Shown here: one piece after another, positions 1 through 8,000 of the stretch
Numbering within the stretch: position 1 is the stretch's first letter
How the letters are laid out: the number at the start of each line of letters is the position of its first letter
From: an uncultured Coprococcus sp.
GTDB lineage: Bacteria; Bacillota; Clostridia; Lachnospirales; Lachnospiraceae
Length of the DNA: 8,149 bases
Assembly (NCBI GenBank): GCA_934247115.1
Contig: CAKQIY010000062.1
Span: 1 to 8,149 of the forward strand
Direction of reading: 5' to 3'
Position numbers and translations under genes: made by a program
Notes under the pieces: model-generated
Databases searched by the model: none
Told to the model about the DNA's origin: nothing
The model's input: the letters and a program-made list of their open reading frames with translations, nothing else

Positions 1-1262
1 GCGGCTACTCTCTGGGAGGCTATATGTGACATTCCTGTGCCATAATATGGAATTTTACCACATCTGAGTATATCCTTGGTCAGTTCAGATACAAGCGATG
101 TTCCAACATGTCTTCCCTCAGCATCTTGAACAACATTTATACCAATCTGCCAGAAATCGTCACTGTCAGCGCTTGCGCCAGCCATACCAATAATCTCACC
201 ATCTGATACAGCAGCCACGGCCAGCACATCAGGAGTGTTATCATCAAAGCAAAATGCTTCATTCCATCTGTCATCTCCTTTGAATTGCAGGATCTCATCC
301 CCCGTATACCTGACAAGGTCAAAATCTTCTTTAAGCTTTGAATCAACCGGTTTATCTGTAGCATCTTTTCTCACTGCATGTTCGCACAGTTTCGTCGGAA
401 GGTAAAATGGATGAGCAGATTTCAATTTACATCCGTATCTGGAAAGAATGCTGTCAAGCTCACGGAAATTCACTACATCCATGAACCATTTTCCAGATGC
501 ATTCTCATAGCGTTTTCTGCATTCATCTACAATCTCTCTACGGCCGGTAAATAACAATTTGCCATTTACCACAGCTATTTTGAGTGGGCACTTTTCCTGT
601 CCTTTGAACCGCCTCTGCCCTGCTATCTGTCTGTATTCAGAGAATATATTGTCACTGGAATATATATCGACCGCATCACAGCAGTAATCCCTGGCCAGCT
701 GATCATACAGCGATTTCTTCATCTTCTCAGACAGCCAACGTTTTCTCGTCAGAATATTCGTATGTCCTATCCGGACTTCATTCAAAAGAGGCACATCCAC
801 TTCATCACAGGTATGATGAAACACAAATCCAAGCTTTTCCTGTACTATGCGGGACTTGGAATTGCCATCGTAGTAACCGCACCATATCGTTCTCATGCCC
901 AGATCAAGAAATCCATGTTCTATGAGTCTCCTGGCCGCCTCCGGTGCGTATTCGTTGCCCCAGTGCGGCTTTCCTATCCAGTATCCAAGCTCACATTCAT
1001 CATCGCGAGCTGTCATATCTGTCCTTCCATTTAACAGTAATTCGATGGCTCCGACAACCAGACCGCTATCCTTCAGACACACTGCGTAACACTCCGGTCC
1101 ATTAAATACATTCCGTATCACATCAAGGCTGTACTCCCTGCTCTCATGCACAGGCCAGCCTGCTATAGGTCCCACCTCTGGGTCACTTGCATATTCAAAT
1201 AATATATCTGCGTCATTTTCCTGCCAATGACGTAATATCAATCTCTTAGTTTCTAAAACCAA
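1..1262 (-). CDS. Tandem GNAT acetyltransferase fusion (3' end off the left edge)
   Basis: Reading is open from a TTG at 1262 to the window edge, giving 420 visible codons; the C-terminus is missing. Residues 1-180 form a RimJ/RimL-type GNAT module: an opening like other RimJ/L enzymes (KRLILRHW), strand motif ELGYWIG (91-97), acetyl-CoA loop WGNEYAPEA (101-109), and the closing signature GNSKSRIVQEKLGF (133-146). From Met181 (KKSLYDQLARDY) a second, unrelated GNAT module begins. It is of a type I know as a separate clostridial protein of about 270 residues, with VNGKLLFTG, WQIGINVV (371-378), a second CoA loop AEGRHVGTSLV (381-391) and GTGMSHIASQRVA near the edge. No stop or usable RBS separates the modules, so it reads as one polypeptide. 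The start is decided by an in-frame TGA six codons upstream of the TTG and by the AAAGGGG RBS. The gene lies 15 bases after the MATE stop, so it is almost certainly cotranscribed. The acceptor is unknown; both small-molecule and protein N-acetylation are possible. Only about 25-40 residues are probably missing. Confidence 0.87.
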   Translation of the reverse strand, partial: MVLETKRLILRHWQENDADILFEYASDPEVGPIAGWPVHESREYSLDVIRNVFNGPECYAVCLKDSGLVVGAIELLLNGRTDMTARDDECELGYWIGKPHWGNEYAPEAARRLIEHGFLDLGMRTIWCGYYDGNSKSRIVQEKLGFVFHHTCDEVDVPLLNEVRIGHTNILTRKRWLSEKMKKSLYDQLARDYCCDAVDIYSSDNIFSEYRQIAGQRRFKGQEKCPLKIAVVNGKLLFTGRREIVDECRKRYENASGKWFMDVVNFRELDSILSRYGCKLKSAHPFYLPTKLCEHAVRKDATDKPVDSKLKEDFDLVRYTGDEILQFKGDDRWNEAFCFDDNTPDVLAVAAVSDGEIIGMAGASADSDDFWQIGINVVQDAEGRHVGTSLVSELTKDILRCGKIPYYGTGMSHIASQRVA

Positions 1263-1271
1263 ATCATATAT

Positions 1272-1278
1272 CCCCTTT
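1272..1278 (-). promoter_or_regulatory. RBS that fixes the TTG start of the GNAT fusion
   Basis: AAAGGGG lies 9 bases before TTG 1262 and overlaps the last base of the MATE stop codon (TGA at 1280-1278). The nearby ATG at 1267 is out of frame and stops after four codons, so the TTG is the only plausible start. The arrangement suggests translational coupling with the MATE gene. Confidence 0.7.
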
Positions 1279-2642
1279 CATATAAGACTTTCTGTGCTTT
1301 CCCAGTTCTTCACTATCCTCAGATATTTGCCCAGATTGATAAATGATCTCACAATCTCGTCCACTATGACCGCAAGGAAAACTCCGGCGATTCCAAGCTT
1401 AAGGACAAACACGAACAAAAGTGCCACAGAAACCACCCACACCGTGCCAAACAGCTGTGTTATGAGCATCCATATCGTGTTGCCGCTGCCCCTGATCGCA
1501 TTGCCAACAACTATGTTTGCGGATTTTGCGAACAGATTGATACTGATAAAGATCAGATATATCCCACACGATGCAATTATACTCTTGTCGTTGGTAAAAA
1601 GTGATATGATCTGCTGTGGAAACGCAAGACAGACACCGAGTGTGATGATTCCAACTACTATACACAAGCCATACGCACAGACACATACACCCTTGTATTT
1701 GCTCAGATCATTGTTTCCTTTTGCCTCACCGGTTAGTGTCATTGTACCATTTCCTATCGCTCCGATGATGACGACCGCCAGGACTTCAACACTGAATATG
1801 ATGGAATAAATTCCGGCAGCCATCTCATTTATGGCGTTGAGAATCCTTATAAGCAGCAGATTTCCTAGATTCCATGCAAAATCCTCAAGAGCTGTGTTGA
1901 CACCAAGCTTCGCAGACAAAAGATATGGCTTTATATGTGCCTTTACCACCCATTTCATAGATGGTTTAGTGTTAAGTTTCTTGCTTGATACCACGAATAT
2001 CACTGCAAATATAAGTCCAGAGTACTCCGCTATTGTAGTCGCTATGGCTGCACCCTTTATCCCCATGGCCGGAAGCCCAAATCTTCCAAATATCATGACC
2101 CAGTCAAGGAATATATTTACGCCAGATCTTAATATTCCATATACAACAAGTGGTTTGGTATAGTTCGATGTCTGGAGTATGACACTGAATGCACCGCCAA
2201 GTCCTGTTATCAGAAATACAGGCGCATAATACCTGGAATAATCAAGACACATCGGCATCAGGCCGTCTGACACACCCATGAGTCTGAATACAAATTCAGC
2301 GCAGAATGTCCAGAAGAAAAATAACAGTATCGGTATGATATTATTGTATTTCACCATGGCACCTGAATACTCTTCTATGTGTTCGGTATCTCCTGCGCCA
2401 ACGCTCTGACTTATCAGTATGGACGCTCCTGTCACTATGGAAAAACAAAATGACATGGTTGTCCACATCGGTGAAGTCACATTGCCGAGTGCGCTCATGT
2501 ACATGCTGTTTACGTGTCCTAAGAATATTCTGTCTATAAGCATCTGAAGCTGTGATATCAGATTGCTAAGCATGATCGGAACCGCAATGTTTAACAGCCC
2601 CGGAAGGTATTTTTTATTAGTCTGTATTATTGTATTTTTCAC
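1278..2642 (-). CDS. MATE-family efflux transporter
   Basis: This is a 454-residue polytopic membrane protein, the usual length of a 12-helix MATE (NorM/DinF superfamily) cation-coupled antiporter that exports drugs or metabolites. Visible family features are an N-terminal PGLLNIAVPIMLSNLISQL helix leading into DRIFLGH (37-43), the mid-protein GIKGAAIATTI (194-204) at the junction of the two halves, GNAIRGSGNT (380-389) in the second half, and a VDEIVR segment near the C-terminus. Roughly twelve hydrophobic stretches alternate with short basic loops. The reading frame extends upstream to an ATG at 2720, but that ATG has no Shine-Dalgarno and would add a 26-residue, very basic, non-family extension. 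GTG 2642 has AAAGAGG nine bases upstream and places the first helix at the normal distance, so I choose it. The gene is followed directly by an acetyltransferase gene in the same operon. The substrate cannot be read from the sequence. Confidence 0.92.
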   Translation of the reverse strand: MKNTIIQTNKKYLPGLLNIAVPIMLSNLISQLQMLIDRIFLGHVNSMYMSALGNVTSPMWTTMSFCFSIVTGASILISQSVGAGDTEHIEEYSGAMVKYNNIIPILLFFFWTFCAEFVFRLMGVSDGLMPMCLDYSRYYAPVFLITGLGGAFSVILQTSNYTKPLVVYGILRSGVNIFLDWVMIFGRFGLPAMGIKGAAIATTIAEYSGLIFAVIFVVSSKKLNTKPSMKWVVKAHIKPYLLSAKLGVNTALEDFAWNLGNLLLIRILNAINEMAAGIYSIIFSVEVLAVVIIGAIGNGTMTLTGEAKGNNDLSKYKGVCVCAYGLCIVVGIITLGVCLAFPQQIISLFTNDKSIIASCGIYLIFISINLFAKSANIVVGNAIRGSGNTIWMLITQLFGTVWVVSVALLFVFVLKLGIAGVFLAVIVDEIVRSFINLGKYLRIVKNWESTESLI

Positions 2643-2651
2643 GGTAGATTT

Positions 2652-2658
2652 CCTCTTT
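2652..2658 (-). promoter_or_regulatory. RBS supporting the GTG start of the MATE gene
   Basis: AAAGAGG with a 9-base spacer to GTG 2642. No purine-rich SD precedes the longer-ORF start ATG at 2720, where the upstream bases are CACTGTCATGTT. Confidence 0.65.
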
Positions 2659-2684
2659 CTATATTGTTTCTTAAGGATATGTCT

Positions 2685-2713
2685 TCTATAAACTCCAAAC
2701 TCAATTGTTGCAA
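2685..2713 (-). promoter_or_regulatory. Candidate proximal promoter of the MATE-GNAT operon
   Basis: TTGCAA (2713-2708) and TATAGA (2690-2685) are separated by exactly 17 bases; each matches the sigma-70/SigA consensus at 4 of 6 positions. Transcription would begin near 2678, downstream of ATG 2720, which would force use of the GTG start. It is weaker than the extended -10 site further upstream; one or both may be used. Confidence 0.3.
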
Positions 2714-2738
2714 TAATCATAACATGACAGTGTATTCA

Positions 2739-2747
2739 ATTATATCA
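2739..2747 (-). promoter_or_regulatory. Candidate distal extended -10 promoter of the MATE-GNAT operon
   Basis: TGATATAAT is a perfect -10 (2744-2739) with the TGn extension, which compensates for the absence of a recognisable -35. The expected start is near 2732, giving a leader of about 90 bases to GTG 2642. The palindrome at 2766-2784 would sit at or just above the -35 position. Confidence 0.4.
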
Positions 2748-2765
2748 ACTCATGCTTTGTTCCGC

Positions 2766-2784
2766 ATTACACCTGTGGTGTGAT
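2766..2784. promoter_or_regulatory. Near-perfect 8-3-8 palindrome, possible operator for the MATE operon
   Basis: The arms ATTACACC and GGTGTGAT surround TGT; seven of eight pairs are Watson-Crick and one is a T-G wobble. The size and two-fold symmetry suit a dimeric repressor or activator, and its place against the -35 region of the distal MATE promoter suits regulation. No regulator gene is present in the window and I do not recognise the motif as a named box. It could also be a short RNA hairpin. Confidence 0.3.
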
Positions 2785-2827
2785 ATAACAAAATAAAGTG
2801 CATGAACCATTTGATTCATGCACTTTA
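2785..2827 (-). terminator. Rho-independent terminator of the small minus-strand transcript
   Basis: A perfect 13-bp inverted repeat (arms 2794-2806 and 2815-2827, TAAAGTGCATGAA with its complement) encloses the 8-base loop CCATTTGA. Read on the minus strand it is followed by TTTTGTTAT, a usable U-tract. Read on the plus strand the following bases are only moderately T-rich. It lies 27 bases past the stop of the 30-codon ORF and upstream of the MATE promoters, so it would insulate the MATE operon from the small transcript. Confidence 0.6.
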
Positions 2828-2853
2828 CTTTACATACATATATCTTCAAATTA

Positions 2854-2946
2854 TCAGTCCAGATCAAGCCAATATGCTATATGTTCAGCAAAATCATCCT
2901 CGTCCATCTCAGGATGTTCTGCAATTTCATAAATTCGCGTCTCCAT
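2854..2946 (-). CDS. Possible small acidic protein, 30 aa (unrecognised)
   Basis: The ORF begins METRIYEIAEHPEMDEDDF and ends AYWLDLD followed by TGA. It is rich in Asp and Glu, with a Trp-Tyr pair near the C-terminus, and reads like a piece of a real folded protein rather than random translation. It is placed between a good minus-strand promoter (3020-3048) and a terminator (2785-2827). Its own ATG has only a weak upstream purine run (AATAAGAA). The strong SD at 2972-2980 serves a different ATG (2965) in another frame that overlaps this ORF, so this may be a frameshifted gene, a translationally coupled ORF or a remnant. I do not recognise the family and assign no function. Confidence 0.35.
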   Translation of the reverse strand: METRIYEIAEHPEMDEDDFAEHIAYWLDLD

Positions 2947-2980
2947 TTCTTATTACTTTTAACATTATTAACCTCTCTCC
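2927..2980 (-). other. Strong Shine-Dalgarno plus a 12-codon ORF overlapping the 30-aa ORF
   Basis: GGAGAGAGG (2980-2972) stands six bases before ATG 2965, the best SD in the intergenic region. That ATG opens only MLKVIRNGDANL before TGA (2929-2927). The 30-codon ORF starts inside it at 2946, 19 bases further on and therefore in the +1 frame. A single-base difference would join MLKVIRN to the acidic tail in one protein of about 37 residues. Confidence 0.3.
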
Positions 2981-3019
2981 AAGCGCAATGTCAGTCCTTC
3001 ATATAAAAATCTTGTTTAG

Positions 3020-3048
3020 ATTATAACTTTTATTTAATCATACTACAA
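3020..3048 (-). promoter_or_regulatory. Promoter of the small minus-strand transcript
   Basis: A perfect TATAAT (-10, 3025-3020) lies 17 bases from TTGTAG (3048-3043), which matches the first three -35 bases. The predicted start is near 3013, leaving a leader of about 32 bases before the SD at 2980. The whole unit down to the terminator would be about 225 bases. It fires away from the asnB promoter. Confidence 0.5.
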
Positions 3049-3066
3049 CCGCATATCATCTAAAAG

Positions 3067-3094
3067 TTCTATAAAATCAACTCCCCAATATAAT
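3067..3094 (+). promoter_or_regulatory. Candidate asnB promoter
   Basis: There is a perfect TATAAT at 3089-3094; the only -35-like hexamer at acceptable spacing (16 bases) is the weak TTCTAT at 3067-3072. The leader would be only about 23 bases, too short for a T-box or riboswitch. Confidence 0.4.
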
Positions 3095-3123
3095 ATATAG
3101 ATACCACAAAAAGAGGTAAATAT

Positions 3124-4980
3124 ATGTGTTCCATCGCAGGATTCTATAACTCCAACAGGGATTTCAATACCGAACATGAACGATACTCATACATATTGAA
3201 CGACATGAATAAGGCGCTTGCTCACAGAGGTCCGGATGCACAGAATACAGTGCTGTCATCCCACTGCGGGCTTGCTCACACCAGACTGTCCATACGTGAC
3301 GTGGCAAGAGGCGAACAGCCCATGAAAAAGGCAATCGGAGAAAATACTGTATACATAGTGTACAACGGCGAGATCTACAACACAAAGGAGCTGAAATCGG
3401 AGCTGCTCGCCCTGGGATATACATTTGACACAACATCTGATACAGAGGTTATACTCAACTGCTTTCTGCACTACGGCCCGGACTTTGTACATAGATTGAA
3501 CGGTATATTTGCATTTGCAATATATGATGAGCATATCCAGACAATATATCTGTACAGAGACCACTTCGGTGTCAAGCCACTGTATTACTCGGTGACAGAT
3601 GACAGGACTCTTGTATTTGCATCGGAGATAAAAGGGATACTATGCTATCCGGGCATACGACCTGTCATAGATGCAAATGGACTATGTGAAGTGTTTGGAA
3701 TTGGTCCGTCCAAAACTCCCGGCTGCGGTGTGTTCAAGAACATAGATGAAGTGAGACCGGGACATTTTATGAAGTTCTCAGCATATGGAATGAGTGACTT
3801 CACATACTACCGCATCACAAGCACACCACACACGGACAGCTACGAAGACACGGTGGAGAAGGTTCGTTATCTTGTGAGGGACAGCATAGAGAGACAGATA
3901 GTATCTGATGTCCCTATTTGCACTTTTCTCTCAGGCGGGATCGACTCGTCAATAGTCAGCAGCGTATGCGCCACAAAACTCAGGGAGCAGGGGAAAAAGC
4001 TGCACACTTTCTCATTTGATTTCAAAGATAATTCCAAATATTTCAAGTCAAATGCATTCCAGCCAGAGCAGGATCGTCCATACGTCGACATGATGATCTC
4101 GCACATAGATTCAGACCACACATATCTGACATGCAATTATAGCGACCTTGCAGATTACCTCTACACTTCAGTAGAATCCAGGGATATGCCGACGATGGCG
4201 GATGTGGATTCTTCCCTTCTCTACTTCTGCTCACTTGTGGCAAAGGAATACAAAGTAGTATTGACCGGGGAATGTGCAGATGAGATATTCGGAGGCTACC
4301 CTTGGTTTTACAGGGATGAACTGCTGTCTTCAGACACATTTCCATGGATGAAGGATTTGTCGCCAAGGCTCTCAGTACTGTCGCCGGACCTCAGAGATAG
4401 TCTTGATATACCGGGATATGTGTCATCACTGTACAATTCTCTCTTATCCGAGATCAATCTTCTTCCGGGGGAATCCGACACAGAAAAGCGGCGCAGACAG
4501 ATATCTTATCTTAATATCAGGATGTTCATGCAGACATTGCTTGACCGAATGGACAGAACAAGCATGGCAAGCGGACTTGAGGCGAGAGTTCCATTTGCAG
4601 ATCCACGAATACTTGATTATGTGTTTAACGTTCCATGGGAGTACAAATATTCCGAAGGCTGTGAGAAAAAGCTTCTCAGGGAGGCCATGAAGGATTATGT
4701 ACCGCACGAGATCATGTACAGAAAGAAAAGCCCTTATCCCAAGTCATATGACCCTCATTATGAGCAGGAGCTTGCAAAGAGGCTTCTCTGTGTGCTAAGC
4801 AATCCGGAAAGTCCTCTTCTGCCTCTCATCGACAGAGAATATGTGAAAAACTTCATAAACGCGTCAAAGGATTACGGCAGGCCGTGGTTCGGCCAGCTCA
4901 TGGCAGGACCTCAGATGATGGCATATCTTCTCCAGATTGATCACTGGCTAAGAAAATATGCTATTGTCCTTGATATATAA
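3124..4980 (+). CDS. asnB: Asparagine synthetase B, glutamine-hydrolysing
   Basis: This 618-residue cytoplasmic enzyme makes L-asparagine from aspartate, glutamine and ATP. The N-terminal class-II glutaminase domain starts MCSIAGF, so Cys2 becomes the N-terminal nucleophile after Met removal. It carries HRGPD (34-38), LAHTRLSI (50-57), YNGEIYN (80-86) and RDHFGVKPLYY, the expected substrate-binding loops. The C-terminal synthetase domain has the ATP-pyrophosphatase loop SGGIDSS (270-276), MADVDSSL, the GECADEIFGGYPW segment (from 382), GLEARVPFAD (484-493) and KKLLREAM. All are characteristic of a clostridial AsnB subtype with Cys where E. coli AsnB has Gly in GEGSDE. AAGAGG lies seven bases before the ATG. 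Length and motifs are complete, with no sign of damage. The gene is monocistronic, bounded by its own promoter and a strong terminator. Other amidotransferase-type synthetases are less likely given the full motif set. Confidence 0.95.
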   Translation: MCSIAGFYNSNRDFNTEHERYSYILNDMNKALAHRGPDAQNTVLSSHCGLAHTRLSIRDVARGEQPMKKAIGENTVYIVYNGEIYNTKELKSELLALGYTFDTTSDTEVILNCFLHYGPDFVHRLNGIFAFAIYDEHIQTIYLYRDHFGVKPLYYSVTDDRTLVFASEIKGILCYPGIRPVIDANGLCEVFGIGPSKTPGCGVFKNIDEVRPGHFMKFSAYGMSDFTYYRITSTPHTDSYEDTVEKVRYLVRDSIERQIVSDVPICTFLSGGIDSSIVSSVCATKLREQGKKLHTFSFDFKDNSKYFKSNAFQPEQDRPYVDMMISHIDSDHTYLTCNYSDLADYLYTSVESRDMPTMADVDSSLLYFCSLVAKEYKVVLTGECADEIFGGYPWFYRDELLSSDTFPWMKDLSPRLSVLSPDLRDSLDIPGYVSSLYNSLLSEINLLPGESDTEKRRRQISYLNIRMFMQTLLDRMDRTSMASGLEARVPFADPRILDYVFNVPWEYKYSEGCEKKLLREAMKDYVPHEIMYRKKSPYPKSYDPHYEQELAKRLLCVLSNPESPLLPLIDREYVKNFINASKDYGRPWFGQLMAGPQMMAYLLQIDHWLRKYAIVLDI

Positions 4981-4981
4981 A

Positions 4982-5066
4982 AAGACTTCCAGACTTCTGT
5001 ATACATGCGGCGTATCGAAAATGGCGAATACGCTGCATGTACAAGAGGGCTGAAAGTCTTGTTTTT
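4982..5066. terminator. Bidirectional two-tier terminator between asnB and the surface-protein gene
   Basis: An outer stem (AAGACTT 4982-4988 with AAGTCTT 5054-5060, continued by CAG 4990-4992 with CTG 5050-5052) encloses an inner 14-bp stem (5002-5015 with 5028-5041) containing a single G-T pair. On the plus strand GTTTTTA follows, directly after the asnB stop. On the minus strand, after the surface-protein stop at 5087, the outer stem is followed by TTTATATA. The two genes converge here, so one hairpin can end both transcripts. Confidence 0.75.
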
Positions 5067-5086
5067 ACAGGCAATTTATATATTTG

Positions 5087-8000
5087 TTATTTATAGATTG
5101 CTTTCGCAGAAGGACTGCCCTTCTTTATCAGTTTCTTGTATGCTGTGACCTTATTCCTAGGTACTGCAAATGTGATTTTACTGTACGTTCCACTGAAGGC
5201 TTTCGCTCCAACGCTCTTGAGCTTAGCTGACTTTATCGTCATCTTCTTCAGGTTTTTGCACGATACAAATGCGTTGCTGCCAATGCTTGTCACATTCTTT
5301 CCGATAACAACACTTGTCAGCATAGTATATCTGCTGAATGCATTTGCGCTTACAGATGTTATCTTAAACCTTACATCTCCTATAACAACAGTGTCTGCGA
5401 TGGTCAGTGAAGCAAATTTCTTATCTGATCTTGTGTATGTTGTTCCGGCAATTGCAACTGTTCCGGTGCCGTCTGCCTTTGCTCCGGTTATAGTGTATTT
5501 GAATTTTCCAACTGTATATGTCTTTCCCTTGGCAGCCTTTACTATGGCAAATGTCTTTGTTATCTTTCCTGAATATGCATTCTTACCACGTATTATCACG
5601 CTTGCCTTGCCAACCGCTTTGTTCTTGCTGTAGGTGACAGTGTAATCCTTGTTCAGTCTAAGTGTCTTTGCACCAGCCTTTACAACAAGAGACTTCTGGG
5701 TATGTACCTTTCCATTGTAGATCTTGTTCTCTATTCCGGAAACTGTGATCTTACTTGTCTTCTTGCTTATATCTGTGGTTGCAAGTTTAGCAATACTTGC
5801 TGTTTTAGTTGCTTTGCACACGGTACATGTGAATGTCTTCACACCTGTCGCCGTGTATGTAGGTTTCCTTGTCACCCTGCCGGAATTCCACTTATGTCCA
5901 AGTTCCTTTACATACACACCTGTGCTCATGACATCGCCGCAGATTGAACACTCTGTATGTCCAGTTCCAGACTTTGTACAGGTTGGTGCTTTTTCACCTT
6001 TTAGTGTATACTTTACAGTTTTTTCCTCTAAGCACGCCGCTCTGTAGATGGTTATCTTAAGCTCAGTACTGTCATAATTTTCCTTGTCATCGCCAACGTA
6101 TACAGCGATTGCTTCCACTGATCCGCCTGCCTTTATCACAGTCTCAGTGTCTTTATCAAGCCATGTCCAGTCTCCAGGAAGTGCAATACTTCCAACGGTC
6201 TTATGTGTATTATCTACACTTAACAGCAGATTCGGCATTGCAGCCTTGCTCACATTTACCATGATCTCAATTTCTGCTGTGTTGTAATTCACACTGTCAG
6301 CCGGCGTAAATACAACGGTGTACAGCGTCTTGTCACTGTCAGATACAAACGGCTTTATGGAATCATCCTTCCATGCAAATGTTCCAAATATCTCAACCTT
6401 GTTAATACCGTCAAAATATGCTGTTCCTCCGTATAAAACAGACTTTGCAAGGCTGTCGCCGTATGTTATTGCGCTTGCTGTCGGCAGATCAGCTATGCTT
6501 ACATCGGCCTTTAAGACATTTACCTGGATAGTTCCCATGACCGGATTGTAATGTTCCTGTTCATCAGGGGTAAATACAACATCATAACCTGAATTGTCCA
6601 CTGTCGGTACTACTGAGGTATCTGCCCAGCTCCAGCTTCCTGGTACGTTTTTCCCTGAAGGGTCAAGTACATTTCCACCAGAAATGTTTATAGCTCCTAA
6701 AGTTTTATTTGGATCATAGCTTACAGCATCTGCCACTGGAAGTTCATTTATAATAACTGTATCAATTTTAACTATATTGAATTCAGCCTTACAATTCACC
6801 TCGTAATTTCCACCGGAGGCATCTTTGATGGTTACTGTAGCTGTTCCAACTTCTGTGTTATCACTGTATATGACTTCATACTCGCTTGATGGAATGACTG
6901 TATCGCCGTCCCAAAGGGTAAACTCAGGCTCTACCTTCTGTCCTGTGTATGTGTACTCAGACTTAAGTCCGTCAAATGTTGGACTGTCAATCTTCTTTGG
7001 CTCGATGGTAAATGTGACATTCTTTGATCCTGAGTAAGCGCCGATTCCTGTTATGGTTACAGTTGCTGTGCCGGCATTGATGTTGTCGGAATATGATACG
7101 ATGTAATCCGTGTTTTCTATTAACTGTTCATCATCCTGTAAAACTTTATTAATATATACTTTAACAGTTGGTTTTAATTCAGCGCCAGAATAAGTAAACG
7201 TTGCGCCTTCCTCAAATCCGGTCTTCACTTTTTCATTGATCAATGCTCCAATTATAAGTTTATTATCCTTTATGCTGGATGTCATATCACGTTCCGTAAC
7301 CCCTGACAATATATTGAACCAATTTACATCCAATGTAATATTATTTCCTGCCCCGACAAGTGGAGTATTTGCTTCAAGTCTAGACCAATTTGGAATAATA
7401 GGAATAATATTGTGAAGTTCGGCATTTATAATCAGTCCTTCAAAATATTCATCCCACCAATATATACAATTGTTGATTTTTATATCACTGTTGTTAAAGA
7501 ATACTTTCGCACTGTTTTCATATAAATTTATTCTTTCTAAATCTCCGCCATTTAATACCAGTTGTCCATGGACTTTTATTAACTCTGATATCTTCACATT
7601 GCCAAGCGTTACTATTGAATCACTACTTACTACTAAGCTGCCCTGCATTTCACCGTTCGCTTTGGAATCAATTATTGTTATTTTCCCATTGTTTACTGTA
7701 ACCCCATTTACATTATTTCCGTTTATATCAATGGTAAAATCGGAATCAGGATTATTTACATAGCAAGTTTTATGTTCTGTATCTGCAATAACAGCAACAA
7801 CACTGCTAGGTATGTTTTCGGCACAATCTATAGCACCCTGAAGTGATGGATAGTATGTGATAATCTCACCACTTGTTACGGATGCCAATGCTTCTTCGTC
7901 ACAGTATCTGCACACTCCGTCAACATAGTCATGGTCTCCGTAAGTTGTCTTATCTTCGTTGCTATACACAACTGAGACAACGTCAGACAAATCGTTACAG

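Noticed and set aside
137..364. Minus-strand ORF of 75 codons
   Set aside because: It is an off-frame shadow of the second GNAT module; the real frame is open through the region.
762..1034. Plus-strand ORF of 90 codons
   Set aside because: It is antisense to the GNAT fusion, whose frame is uninterrupted and carries clear motifs.
1294..1809. Plus-strand ORF of 171 codons
   Set aside because: It is antisense to the MATE gene, shows no domain or SD, and is explained by the codon pattern of the real gene.
2802..3026. Plus-strand ORF of 74 codons in the intergenic region
   Set aside because: Its ATG lies inside the hairpin arm, there is no SD, the translation looks like random low-complexity sequence, and it is antisense to the better supported minus-strand unit.
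3095..3123. T-box or amino-acid riboswitch leader for asnB
   Set aside because: The predicted leader is only about 23 bases, with no T-box motif or specifier hairpin.
5136..5633. Plus-strand ORF of 165 codons, hydrophobic and membrane-like
   Set aside because: It is antisense to the surface-protein gene; the apparent hydrophobicity comes from reverse-complementing Lys/Thr/Asn-rich repeats.
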